51,004 nt of DNA from an uncultured Desulfovibrio sp. (GTDB taxonomy: Bacteria > Desulfobacterota > Desulfovibrionia > Desulfovibrionales > Desulfovibrionaceae): the NCBI RefSeq assembly GCF_910584445.1, contig NZ_CAJUBO010000016.1, positions 10,913 to 61,916 on the forward strand, read 5' to 3'. The stretch's first letter is position 1, and the number at the start of each line of letters is the position of its first letter. Below, piece after piece: positions 9,341 to 16,800 of the stretch. The notes below the pieces were generated by a model that saw nothing but the letters and a program-made list of their open reading frames with translations, was not told where the DNA came from and did not search any database. The translations under genes and the position numbers were made by a program.

Positions 9341-9540
9341 ACATCCCGGCGTCCAAAATGCTCTGCCGACGGCGGGGGCGGGCGTCTTTTCCCTTGTGAC
9401 GCCGCAAAAGCCAGCGGAGACAGGCTCCGGCATTTTCCGGTCCGAAAACGCAAGCGCCCGGCACGCGCGGGGAATGGCCGGGGTTTCCGGTCCCCCCGCC
9501 ACAGGACGGGCGGCCGGGATTCACCAGGTACGGAGGCATC

Positions 9541-10620
9541 ATGGCCGAACTCACCAATATTCTGCTTGAATCCGGCACCAATGAGCTGGAAATGGTGGAA
9601 TTTTACCTGGACGAGACGCTCCTTCCGGGCGATGCCCTGCTGGAGGGACTGACGGCGCAGGCCGCGGGTCCTGACGAGGCAGCCGGCTACCGCGGCTATT
9701 ATGGCGTGAATGTAGCCAAGGTGCTGGAGATCATCCGCATGCCCAAGGTCACGGAGCTGCCCGAGGTGCAGCACGAAAGCGTGCTGGGCGCGTTCAACCT
9801 TCGCTCGCGGATCATCCCGCTGGTGGATCTCACCCTCTGGCTCGGCAAAAAGCCGGCCGGCCGCACGGAAGAACCCAAGACCATCGTGACCGAGTTCAAC
9901 AACGTCACCACGGCCTTCATGGTGTCCGGGGTCAACCGCATCCACCGCATCAGCTGGGAACAGGTGGAGGCGCCCAATCCCTACATGGCCGCGGTGTCGA
10001 GCAACACCATCGTGGGCGTGGTCAAGCTGGAGGGGCGCATCATCTTCCTGCTCGACCTTGAAAAGGTGGTGGCGAATCTCAACCCCCGGCTCAGCCTGCG
10101 CCTCGACGACCTGGGCGAGGACTGGGACGGCACCACCGGCTATCGCGCCCTGGTGGCCGACGATTCGGCCCTGGTGCGCGAAATGCAGCGCGACCTGCTG
10201 GAAAAGGCGGGTTTCAAGGTCATCATCACCACCAACGGCCGCGAAGCCTGGGAATGCCTCACGGCCTTCCGCCGCCGCGTGGAGGAGGAGGGGCGCCCCC
10301 TGAGCGACTTTGTCCAGGTGGTCGTCTCGGATATCGAGATGCCCGTGATGGACGGACTCAATCTCACGAGCCGCATCAAGAACGACGCCATCCTCAAGCA
10401 GTTGCCGGTCCTGCTCTTCTCGTCGCTGATCACGGAAAAGCTGCGCCACAAGGGCGCCAGCGTGGGCGCGGACGGCCAGATCTCCAAGCCGGAGGTGGGC
10501 ACCCTCGCCAAGCGCGCCGCGGCCCTCATCAGGGAGCGCGGCCTTGCGGGCGAGGCCGCGGCGGCCGGAGCGCCCGAGGCGCAGGGAGCCGCGCCGGTGC
10601 CGGAGGGCGAAACAGCCTGA
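9541..10620 (+). CDS. cheV: chemotaxis coupling protein CheV (CheW-receiver fusion)
   Basis: A 359-residue cytoplasmic adaptor linking chemoreceptors to the CheA kinase. The CheW-like domain covers about 45-185 (VNVAKVLEIIRMP, FNLRSRIIPLVDL, EGRIIFLLDLEKV). A receiver domain covers about 200-335, with acidic pair Asp207/Asp208, phospho-acceptor Asp264 (VSDIEMPVMDG) and Lys316 (SKPE). GGAGG lies 4 nt before the ATG. The last 25 residues are Ala/Glu-rich and not conserved. It stands alone here; no other che gene is in the window. The 200-nt gap before it (9341-9540) shows no gene and no clear promoter. Confidence 0.95.
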   Translation: MAELTNILLESGTNELEMVEFYLDETLLPGDALLEGLTAQAAGPDEAAGYRGYYGVNVAKVLEIIRMPKVTELPEVQHESVLGAFNLRSRIIPLVDLTLWLGKKPAGRTEEPKTIVTEFNNVTTAFMVSGVNRIHRISWEQVEAPNPYMAAVSSNTIVGVVKLEGRIIFLLDLEKVVANLNPRLSLRLDDLGEDWDGTTGYRALVADDSALVREMQRDLLEKAGFKVIITTNGREAWECLTAFRRRVEEEGRPLSDFVQVVVSDIEMPVMDGLNLTSRIKNDAILKQLPVLLFSSLITEKLRHKGASVGADGQISKPEVGTLAKRAAALIRERGLAGEAAAAGAPEAQGAAPVPEGETA

Positions 10621-10694
10621 CGCGAAGCGCGCGGCGTTCCCTGACGAAGCGATGCCGGAGCCTGCGGCCCGCGCGGGGCGGCGGCTCTTTCCCC

Positions 10695-12008
10695 TCAGTT
10701 GGCGTCCGCGTAGCGCTTGTCCAGAACGCGCTTCGATTTGCTGAAAGTGCGCGGCAGGCTGCCATAGTCCGCCACCTTCACGTCCATGCGCGCGAGGATG
10801 CGCGAACGCAGGCGCCCGGCCAGGGTCCCGGCCAGCGCCGCGTCCCCGCCGGCCGTGGCCCCGCCCGCGCGTTCCACGGTGAGCGTGAGATGGTCCAGCC
10901 CGCGGGCGTCGCGGGTCAGCTCCACCTGATATTCGCCGCCGAGTTCCGGAAATTCCCCGATGACGTCCATGATCTGGCCGGGATAGATGTTCACCCCCCG
11001 GTAGATGATCATGTCATCCGAGCGGCCGAGGATGCGGTCGTGCCGCGGCATGGCAAGCCCGCAGGCGCAGGCGCCGGGGATGATCCGCGTGAGGTCGTGG
11101 GTGCGGTAGCGCAGCAGCGGCACGGCCTCCTTGCGGAGGGATGTCACCACCATTTCCCCCACCTCGCCATCGGGCACGGGTTCAAGGGTCTCCGGGTCCA
11201 GCACCTCGATGATGAAGAGGTCCGCCCAGTAGTGGAGTCCGCTGTGGGCGTCGCAGTCCATGGCCGTGCCGGGTCCGTACATCTCCGTCATGCCCGCGAT
11301 GTCGTAGCTCCCCTCCAGGCCGAGCTTGCTCTCGATGGCAAGGCGCATCTTTTCGCTGCGGGTCTCGGCGCCGCAGATGACCTTGCGCAGCCGGAGCTTC
11401 CCGGTGAGTCCCGCGCGTTCCGCCTCTTCGGCGAGGAGCAGGGCCATGGAGGCCGTGGCGCCGAAGCAGGTAGCGCCCATGTCGGCCAGGAGCTGGAGGT
11501 GCATTTCCAGATTGCCCGGTCCCACCGGGATGGTGAGCATGCCGAAAAGCTCGCTGCCGAGCTGGAAGCCCGCCCCCGCTGTCCAGAGTCCGTAGCCCAC
11601 GGCCACCTGCATGCGGTCGGCCGGGGTAAGTCCGGCCAGTTCATAGCAGCGCGCCATCTGGAGGCAGAAGGTCTCGATGTCGCGCCGGGTATAGGCGAGG
11701 ATCTTGCGCTTGCCGGTGGTGCCGCTGGAGGCGTGGATGCGCGTGATCTCCTCCTCGGGCACGCAGAGCAGGGGCAGCGGATAGCCCCGGCGCAGGTCTT
11801 CCACATCCGTGAGCGGGAGGCGGCGCAGGTCGTCCAGGCTGCGGATGTCGCCGGGTCCCACGCCGCAGGCGTCGAGCAGGGCGCGGTACTGCGGCGAGTT
11901 GCGCGCCTGGGCCACGGTCCGGCGCAGGCCGTCGAGCTGGATCTCCCGGAGGCGCTCCGGGGAGAGGTCGGGGATGAAGCGGTGTTGGGCGCGGGATGAG
12001 GAGGACAT
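10695..12008 (-). CDS. phenylacetate-CoA ligase-like AMP-forming acyl-CoA synthetase
   Basis: A 437-residue member of the PaaK group of adenylate-forming enzymes, which activates a carboxylic acid with ATP and CoA. Visible motifs are the P-loop SSGTTGKRK (about 94-102), YGLWTAGAGFQLG, GGAET-like CGAETRS, the adenylate-binding MTEMYGPG, and LGRSDDMIIYRGVNIYPGQI leading into the C-terminal domain; the late Lys is in FSKSKRVLDKR. Substrates for this family include phenylacetate and indole-acids, but this one could differ. The chosen ATG gives MSSSSRAQHRF; the frame runs open upstream through sfsA in another phase and is not real there. It sits 92 nt downstream of sfsA, converging with cheV. Confidence 0.9.
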   Translation of the reverse strand: MSSSSRAQHRFIPDLSPERLREIQLDGLRRTVAQARNSPQYRALLDACGVGPGDIRSLDDLRRLPLTDVEDLRRGYPLPLLCVPEEEITRIHASSGTTGKRKILAYTRRDIETFCLQMARCYELAGLTPADRMQVAVGYGLWTAGAGFQLGSELFGMLTIPVGPGNLEMHLQLLADMGATCFGATASMALLLAEEAERAGLTGKLRLRKVICGAETRSEKMRLAIESKLGLEGSYDIAGMTEMYGPGTAMDCDAHSGLHYWADLFIIEVLDPETLEPVPDGEVGEMVVTSLRKEAVPLLRYRTHDLTRIIPGACACGLAMPRHDRILGRSDDMIIYRGVNIYPGQIMDVIGEFPELGGEYQVELTRDARGLDHLTLTVERAGGATAGGDAALAGTLAGRLRSRILARMDVKVADYGSLPRTFSKSKRVLDKRYADAN

Positions 12009-12088
12009 GGCAGTTTCCGGGCAAGGGTGGGGGCGGCCCGGCGGGTGCCGGGCCGGCCTGTGGACAGCGCAGGCTATCCCGCTTTGCG

Positions 12089-12109
12089 GCATTTTGAAAG
12101 TCAAAATGC
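12089..12109. promoter_or_regulatory. perfect 21-nt dyad over the sfsA stop codon
   Basis: GCATTTTGA-AAG-TCAAAATGC is a perfect 9-bp inverted repeat with a 3-nt centre, strikingly A+T-rich against its surroundings. It covers the end and stop of sfsA and precedes the PaaK-like gene by about 80 nt on the same strand. It could be an operator for that gene or an RNA hairpin at the end of sfsA; no T-tract follows on the minus strand. Confidence 0.5.
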
Positions 12110-12898
12110 GTGACCGGCTGCGGGCGGACGCGGCGCCAGGGGCAGCGGCGGCCCAAGGTCGATGCCCGCCGGACCCACCAGGGCGCGGAAGGGATGGATT
12201 GCCACGCCCGCGTCCAGCGCCTGCCAGAACAGGCGCGCATAGGCGGGGTCGATGCAGTCCGCGGGCGCGAAGCAGTGGCCGTCCGGCCGCTGGACGAGGT
12301 AGAACATGGCCGCGCGTTCGCCGCCGGCCACAATGTCCATGAGTTCGCGCAAATGCTTGCAGCCGCGTTCGCTGGCCGCATCGGGAAAACAGGCCGCGTC
12401 GTCCTCCACGAGCGTCACGTTCTTGCATTCCACCCAGAAGGGCGGCAGCCCCGGGCCGGTGAACAGGCCGTCCAGGCGGCTTTGGCCGCGCCGCGCCTCG
12501 CGCCGAAGCTCCGTGTATCCGGCGGCGAAGGGGAGCCGGCCCGCGCGAAAGGCCGCCTCGAGCAGGCGGTTGGGCACGGAGGTGTTCACGCCCACCCAGA
12601 AGCCGGCGCCGGCCTTCGGCGCGGTGCGCTCCGCCAGCCAGACGCATTCCTGCGTATAGCGGAGCCTGCGCGCCGGATTGGCCGCCGGAGACACCAGCAC
12701 CGGCGTCCCCGGCCGCGTGAGGCCGAGCATGCTGCCGGAATTGTTGCTGTGCGCCCAGAGCGGACCGTCCTGCGTTCGCAGTTCCACGCTGAAGCGCTTG
12801 ACCCGGCGCACGAGGGCGCCCACGCGGCAGCCCGGCGGCAGCGGCAGGAGCGGGGCGTTGTCCGCCCGTGCGCGGTTGCTGGTGGCGTCATCCCGCAT
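12101..12898 (-). CDS. sfsA: SfsA family protein
   Basis: A 265-residue member of the sugar fermentation stimulation family, proteins with an OB-like N-terminal part and a restriction-nuclease-like core; E. coli SfsA binds DNA and affects maltose genes. The N-terminal RVKRFSVEL, AHSNNSGSMLGL and the core WVGVNTSVPNRL, DGLFTGP and WVECKNVTLV (nuclease-type Glu-Xaa-Lys) match the family, as does ERGCKHLRELMDIVAGGERAAM. Biological role in this organism is unknown. It is divergent from the aminotransferase gene, with a 108-nt shared promoter region, and is followed by the PaaK-like gene. Confidence 0.93.
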   Translation of the reverse strand: MRDDATSNRARADNAPLLPLPPGCRVGALVRRVKRFSVELRTQDGPLWAHSNNSGSMLGLTRPGTPVLVSPAANPARRLRYTQECVWLAERTAPKAGAGFWVGVNTSVPNRLLEAAFRAGRLPFAAGYTELRREARRGQSRLDGLFTGPGLPPFWVECKNVTLVEDDAACFPDAASERGCKHLRELMDIVAGGERAAMFYLVQRPDGHCFAPADCIDPAYARLFWQALDAGVAIHPFRALVGPAGIDLGPPLPLAPRPPAAGHAF

Positions 12899-13006
12899 TT
12901 ACACCCCCGTGCGAACCTGATAAAAATACTGGCACATCGCCGTCGGGCGCGGCGCGTCCGTCATCCCCCGCGCGCCGTCCTGCGCGCATGCCCACAGGAG
13001 CCAGCC

Positions 13007-14191
13007 ATGCAGATCGCCGACCGCCTGAGCCAGATCCGGCCTTCCGTGACCCTTGCCATCAATGCCCGGGCGCAGGAACTGCGGGCGCAGGGCGTCCAGG
13101 TGACGAGCCTGGCCGTGGGCGAGCCGGATTTTCCCACGCCCGCCCATATCCGCGAGGCGGCCAAGGCCGCCATTGACGCCAATTTCACCCGCTATACGGC
13201 CGTGGCGGGCATCCCGGAGCTGCGGCGCGCCGCGGGCGACTATTTCGGGCGCCACTACGCCACGCCCGTGGCGCCGGAATCCATCATCATCGGCGCGGGC
13301 GGCAAGCAGTGTCTCTACACGTTTCTCCAGACCGTCATCGACCCCGGGGACGAGGTGCTCATCCCGTCGCCCTACTGGGTGAGCTATCCCGACATGGTGC
13401 GCCTGGCCGGGGGCGTGCCCGTGACCGTGCCCGCGGGCGCCGAACTCGGCTTCAAGGTGACGCCGCTCATGCTGGAAAACCGGGTCTCGGACAGGACGCG
13501 GCTGCTCATCCTCAATTCGCCCGGCAACCCCTCCGGCGCGGTCTATGCCGACCGGGAATTCATGCATATCATGCGCTGGGCCTTGGCGCGCAATATCTTT
13601 GTCCTTTCCGACGAGATCTATGACCAGCTCGTGTTCGAGCCGGCGCAGATGACGAGCGCCATCACCTGGTTCGCGCACTGCCCGGAACTGGTGGCCGTGG
13701 TCAACGGCCTTTCCAAGAGCTATGCCATGACCGGCTGGCGCGTGGGCTTTCTGGCCGCGCACCCGGAAATCATCAAAAAAATGACCGCCCTGCAGGGGCA
13801 CAGCCTCTCCAATGTCTGCTCCGTGGCGCAAAAGGCCGCGCTGGCCGCGCTGGAAGGGCCGGACGACTGCCTGATCGAGATGCGCCGCGCCTTCCATCGC
13901 CGCCGCGATCTCGCCATGGACATCGTGAGCGCGTGGCCGGGCGTGGTCTGCCCCCGGCCGGACGGCGCCTTCTATCTCTTTGTGGACGTGAGCGCGCTCT
14001 ACGGCGGGGAGATCGGCGACTCCACGGCCCTCTGCTCCTACCTGCTGGACACGGCGCATGTGGCCCTGGTGCCCGGCGCGGCCTTTGGCGACGACAGGTG
14101 CATCCGCCTTTCCTATGCCGTGGCCGACGATGTGCTGGCGGACGCCCTGCGCCGCGTGGGCGAGGCGCTCGCCGCCCTGGCGCGGAAATGA
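13007..14191 (+). CDS. class I pyridoxal-phosphate aminotransferase (aspartate aminotransferase type)
   Basis: A 394-residue PLP enzyme of the aspartate aminotransferase Ib subgroup. The start MQIADRLSQIRPS is set by AGGAG about 7 nt before the ATG. Seen in order: GEPDFPTPAHI (substrate loop), GAGGKQCLY, SPYWVSYPDM, NSPGNPSGAVY, SDEIYDQLVF, the PLP lysine Lys237 in LSKSYAMTGWRVGF, and a C-terminal Arg in DRCIRLSYA. It likely interconverts aspartate/oxaloacetate and glutamate/2-oxoglutarate, though related enzymes use prephenate or aromatic amino acids. It is a single gene between divergent sfsA and convergent FkbM. Confidence 0.93.
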   Translation: MQIADRLSQIRPSVTLAINARAQELRAQGVQVTSLAVGEPDFPTPAHIREAAKAAIDANFTRYTAVAGIPELRRAAGDYFGRHYATPVAPESIIIGAGGKQCLYTFLQTVIDPGDEVLIPSPYWVSYPDMVRLAGGVPVTVPAGAELGFKVTPLMLENRVSDRTRLLILNSPGNPSGAVYADREFMHIMRWALARNIFVLSDEIYDQLVFEPAQMTSAITWFAHCPELVAVVNGLSKSYAMTGWRVGFLAAHPEIIKKMTALQGHSLSNVCSVAQKAALAALEGPDDCLIEMRRAFHRRRDLAMDIVSAWPGVVCPRPDGAFYLFVDVSALYGGEIGDSTALCSYLLDTAHVALVPGAAFGDDRCIRLSYAVADDVLADALRRVGEALAALARK

Positions 14192-14215
14192 GCCGCCCCG
14201 GGGGCCGCGTGCGCC

Positions 14216-15361
14216 TCAGGCTGCCGGAACCTCGGCATAGAGGATGGTGTCCGTGAAGCCGCAGGAGGCGTGCGCCACCTCAAGGCGATAGTCCGGCACC
14301 AGGCTTTTGACGAAGAGCGGCAGCGTCATCAGGTCTTCCGGCGTGTGGTAGAGGCAGATGACGAGCCTGGGCCGGAAGCGGCGGATGGTGTCCCCGGCGC
14401 CGCGCAGGGCGTCGAGTTCCGCCCCTTCCACGTCCAGCTTGATGCAGTCCACCCGTTCAAGCCCTTCCTCCCGCACCACATCGTCGATGCTCACCAGGTC
14501 GCAGCGCACGGTGCCGTCGCCGTCGGCGGCGCAGATGTGCGAAGAGTCGCGCAGGGAGGCGAACGCCGCCTGCCCGCGCCGTTCGGCCAGCCCCGCGGTA
14601 TGCAGCCGGTACCAGGGCCAGGGCGCCAATGCCTCGCGCGCCGCGTCCGCCATCCAGGGGATCGGCTCGAAGCCGTGGATGCGCCCGCCGGGACCGACCT
14701 GGCCGGCAAAGGCTCTCTGCGCGCCCACCATGTCCGAAACGCCGCCGTCGATCATGATGTCGCCGGCCCGCGGGCGGATGCGCGGATGCTCGTATTCCCC
14801 GTGCGGCGCAAGGGGGAGATAGCCCGCGTCGCCGGTCATGAGGGCCTTGATGCGCGCCGCATAGGTCGTGCGGCTGGCTTCGTCCGCCAGCAGGTCGAAG
14901 ACGGTCTGCAACCGGGGCGCGTGGCGGGCGAAAAAGTCCGGCAGCGGCGGACGCCTGCCGAAGGGCGGATCCCGAAGGCCGTCCAGATAGAGCATGCCGC
15001 CGCCGTAAACGGCCATGAGGCGGCACACCGCCGTCAGCATGACCGTATCGGGAACGAGGAATATCTTGGCCCATTGGGGGGTGGTGCCGAGCCGCTCCAC
15101 GCCGCGCACGGGGATCTCCCGGGCATGCTCCGCCCCGGGCAGGGAGAAGCTGCGCGGCGCGTCCTCCGGCAGGTCGGGGACCATGAGCATGCGGATGTCC
15201 AGGTCGGGATAGGCGGCGCAGAATCGCGGCAGAAGCCCGAGGTGTTCATGGCAGACGATGCAGCAGGCCTGGCGCAGCGAGCGCGGCACGCCCCATGGCC
15301 GCAGGAGCGGCAGTCCGTTGATCCGTTCCAGCAGCGGCGCGGCACTGGTGCTGCGGCTCAT
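14216..15361 (-). CDS. FkbM family methyltransferase
   Basis: A 381-residue protein whose C-terminal half (about 190-380) is a SAM-dependent FkbM methyltransferase: MIDGGVSDMVGAQ (SAM site), GRIHGFEPIPWM, VDCIKLDVEGAELDALRG and a final CGFTDTILYAE. The N-terminal half (about 1-185) is unrecognised, contains HEHLGLLPRF and VYGGGMLYLDG, and may bind the acceptor. Such enzymes often O-methylate sugars or secondary metabolites; the acceptor is unknown. Its ATG overlaps the stop of the upstream lipoprotein gene (ATGA). It is the last gene of the htpX operon, yet lies next to the glycan block beginning at 16.8 kb. Confidence 0.85.
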   Translation of the reverse strand: MSRSTSAAPLLERINGLPLLRPWGVPRSLRQACCIVCHEHLGLLPRFCAAYPDLDIRMLMVPDLPEDAPRSFSLPGAEHAREIPVRGVERLGTTPQWAKIFLVPDTVMLTAVCRLMAVYGGGMLYLDGLRDPPFGRRPPLPDFFARHAPRLQTVFDLLADEASRTTYAARIKALMTGDAGYLPLAPHGEYEHPRIRPRAGDIMIDGGVSDMVGAQRAFAGQVGPGGRIHGFEPIPWMADAAREALAPWPWYRLHTAGLAERRGQAAFASLRDSSHICAADGDGTVRCDLVSIDDVVREEGLERVDCIKLDVEGAELDALRGAGDTIRRFRPRLVICLYHTPEDLMTLPLFVKSLVPDYRLEVAHASCGFTDTILYAEVPAA

Positions 15362-15834
15362 TTGCGTCCTCCCTTTTTCGGCGTGGACGCGTCGTTTTCG
15401 TCCACCCAGTCGGCCAGGCGCGCCTGACGGGCGAGCGCGTACGGGCTGGGACCGCCGGGTTCCGCCGCCTGGACAAGATCGTCGAAGCCGCCGTCAAGGC
15501 GATAGACGCGCCAGTCTCCGGCGGGGAGGCGCCCGGAGGCGAGCGCCGCCTCCAGGGCCATGGCGGCCGTGTCCGGCCCGCAAAAGAGCGGAAACTCCCG
15601 CACCGAGGGGTCCAGCACCACATCCGCCCCGCTCGCGAGGTCGATGATGAAATTCCCGGGCGCGACCACATGGAGCGTGGCGCAGTCCTCTGGCGGCACG
15701 GGGGGCTGTGCCGGCTGCGGGTCCGCCGGGCCGCTCCCCGCGCAGGCCGCGAGCGCGAGGCCCGCGGCAAGCGCAAGGGCCGCGGGAAATGCCGGGAGGC
15801 GGCGGGCGGCGGGCGTGGGCATCATGGCGCTCAT
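15358..15834 (-). CDS. small predicted lipoprotein of unknown function
   Basis: A 158-residue protein with an N-terminal hydrophobic run and the lipobox LAAC (Cys about 31), followed by a Pro-rich linker. The globular part includes CATLHVVAPGNFIIDLASGADVVLDPSVREF and FCGPDTAAMALEAALASG; the two cysteines could pair in the periplasm. It ends in a basic tail, KKGGRK. I do not recognise a family. It is coupled by ATGA overlaps to htpX upstream and to the FkbM gene downstream, so the three are likely one transcript. Confidence 0.8.
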   Translation of the reverse strand: MSAMMPTPAARRLPAFPAALALAAGLALAACAGSGPADPQPAQPPVPPEDCATLHVVAPGNFIIDLASGADVVLDPSVREFPLFCGPDTAAMALEAALASGRLPAGDWRVYRLDGGFDDLVQAAEPGGPSPYALARQARLADWVDENDASTPKKGGRK

Positions 15835-16688
15835 CCCCGGGCGGCCATGGCGCGCAGGCGTTCGATGCGTTCCTCCAGCGGCGGGTGCGTGCTGAAGAGC
15901 TTCGCCACGCTGCCGTCGCGCCCGAAGAGCGGGGCCACGATGAACATCTCGGCCGTGCTCGGATTGCCGGAACGCAGGGGCGTGCGCCCGCTGGCCGCGC
16001 CGAGCTTTGCGAGGGCGCCCGCCAGGGCCAGCGGCTGGCCGCAGAGGCGCGCGCCGGTCTCGTCGGCAAGAAACTCGCGCGAACGGGAGATAGCCATCTG
16101 GATAAGCCCCGCGGCCATGGGCGCGAGCAGGGCCAGCGCCAGGGCGCCGATGGGGTTGCCGCCGCCCTCGCCGTCACGGCCGCCGCCGAAAATGGCCGTG
16201 AACTGGAAAATGTTCGCCAGGGTCACGATGGCCGAAGCCATGACGCCGGCCACGGTCTGGATGAGGATGTCCCGGTTGACCACATGGCCCATTTCGTGGG
16301 CCACCACGCCGCGCAGCTCCTCGGGCGGGAGCAGGCGGAGGATGCCCTCGGTGACGGCCACCACGGCGTGTTCCGGGTCGCGCCCGGTGGCGAAGGCATT
16401 GGGCGCCTCCTCGGGGATGACGCAGACGCGGGGCTTGGGCACGCCGGCGTTGCGGGCGAGTTCGGCCACGATGTCGTGCAGGTAGGGCGCCTCTTCGGGC
16501 GCCAGTTCCCGCGCGTGGTACATGGAAAGCACGATCTTGTCCGAATACCAGTAACTGCCGACATTCATCACCAGGGCGAGGCCAAAGGCGATGATGACGC
16601 CGCCGCGGCCGCCGAGCAGGCCGCCGAGGACGATGATGATGCCGGAAAGCAGGGCCAGCAGGAAGAGGGTCTTGATCTGGCTGGTCAT
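15831..16688 (-). CDS. htpX: membrane zinc metalloprotease HtpX (M48)
   Basis: A 285-residue inner-membrane protease that degrades damaged membrane proteins, working beside FtsH. Two hydrophobic helices lie at about 5-25 and 28-46; the zinc motif is HEMGH (His131, Glu132, His135), with the third ligand Glu205 in SREFLADETGA. Two further hydrophobic segments lie at about 145-165 and 182-202. NAFATGRDPEHAVVAVTEG is the family's edge strand. AAGGAGG at 16694-16700 precedes the ATG by 5 nt. It heads an operon with the lipoprotein and FkbM genes. Its upstream promoter resembles that of the BI-1 gene at 46.6 kb. Confidence 0.97.
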   Translation of the reverse strand: MTSQIKTLFLLALLSGIIIVLGGLLGGRGGVIIAFGLALVMNVGSYWYSDKIVLSMYHARELAPEEAPYLHDIVAELARNAGVPKPRVCVIPEEAPNAFATGRDPEHAVVAVTEGILRLLPPEELRGVVAHEMGHVVNRDILIQTVAGVMASAIVTLANIFQFTAIFGGGRDGEGGGNPIGALALALLAPMAAGLIQMAISRSREFLADETGARLCGQPLALAGALAKLGAASGRTPLRSGNPSTAEMFIVAPLFGRDGSVAKLFSTHPPLEERIERLRAMAARG

Positions 16689-16750
16689 GCGAACCTCCTT
16701 GGGGCTGTATCAGGCGCCGCGCGGATGCCGGCCGCGGACCGCCACCGGGA

Positions 16751-16778
16751 AATATAGGCACGCCGCGCCGGGAGGCAA
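16751..16778 (-). promoter_or_regulatory. htpX promoter, CTTGCCT-N16-TATATT
   Basis: On the minus strand TTGCCT (16773-16778) and TATATT (16751-16756) are 16 nt apart, 63 nt before the htpX start. The form, with CTTG and CCTATATT, resembles alpha-proteobacterial heat-shock sigma32 promoters as much as sigma70 ones. The same elements and spacing precede the BI-1 gene. Confidence 0.55.
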
Positions 16779-16800
16779 GATGCGCCGGGCGGCGGTCCGT

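Noticed and set aside
10621..10694. Terminator between convergent cheV and the PaaK-like gene
   Set aside because: Only a weak GAGCC/GGCTC stem with mismatches and three T; not enough to call.
10695..12647. Single 650-residue fusion of a DNA-binding-like part and the PaaK-like enzyme
   Set aside because: The first 213 codons are antisense-phase sequence of sfsA; the PaaK family start is at 12008.
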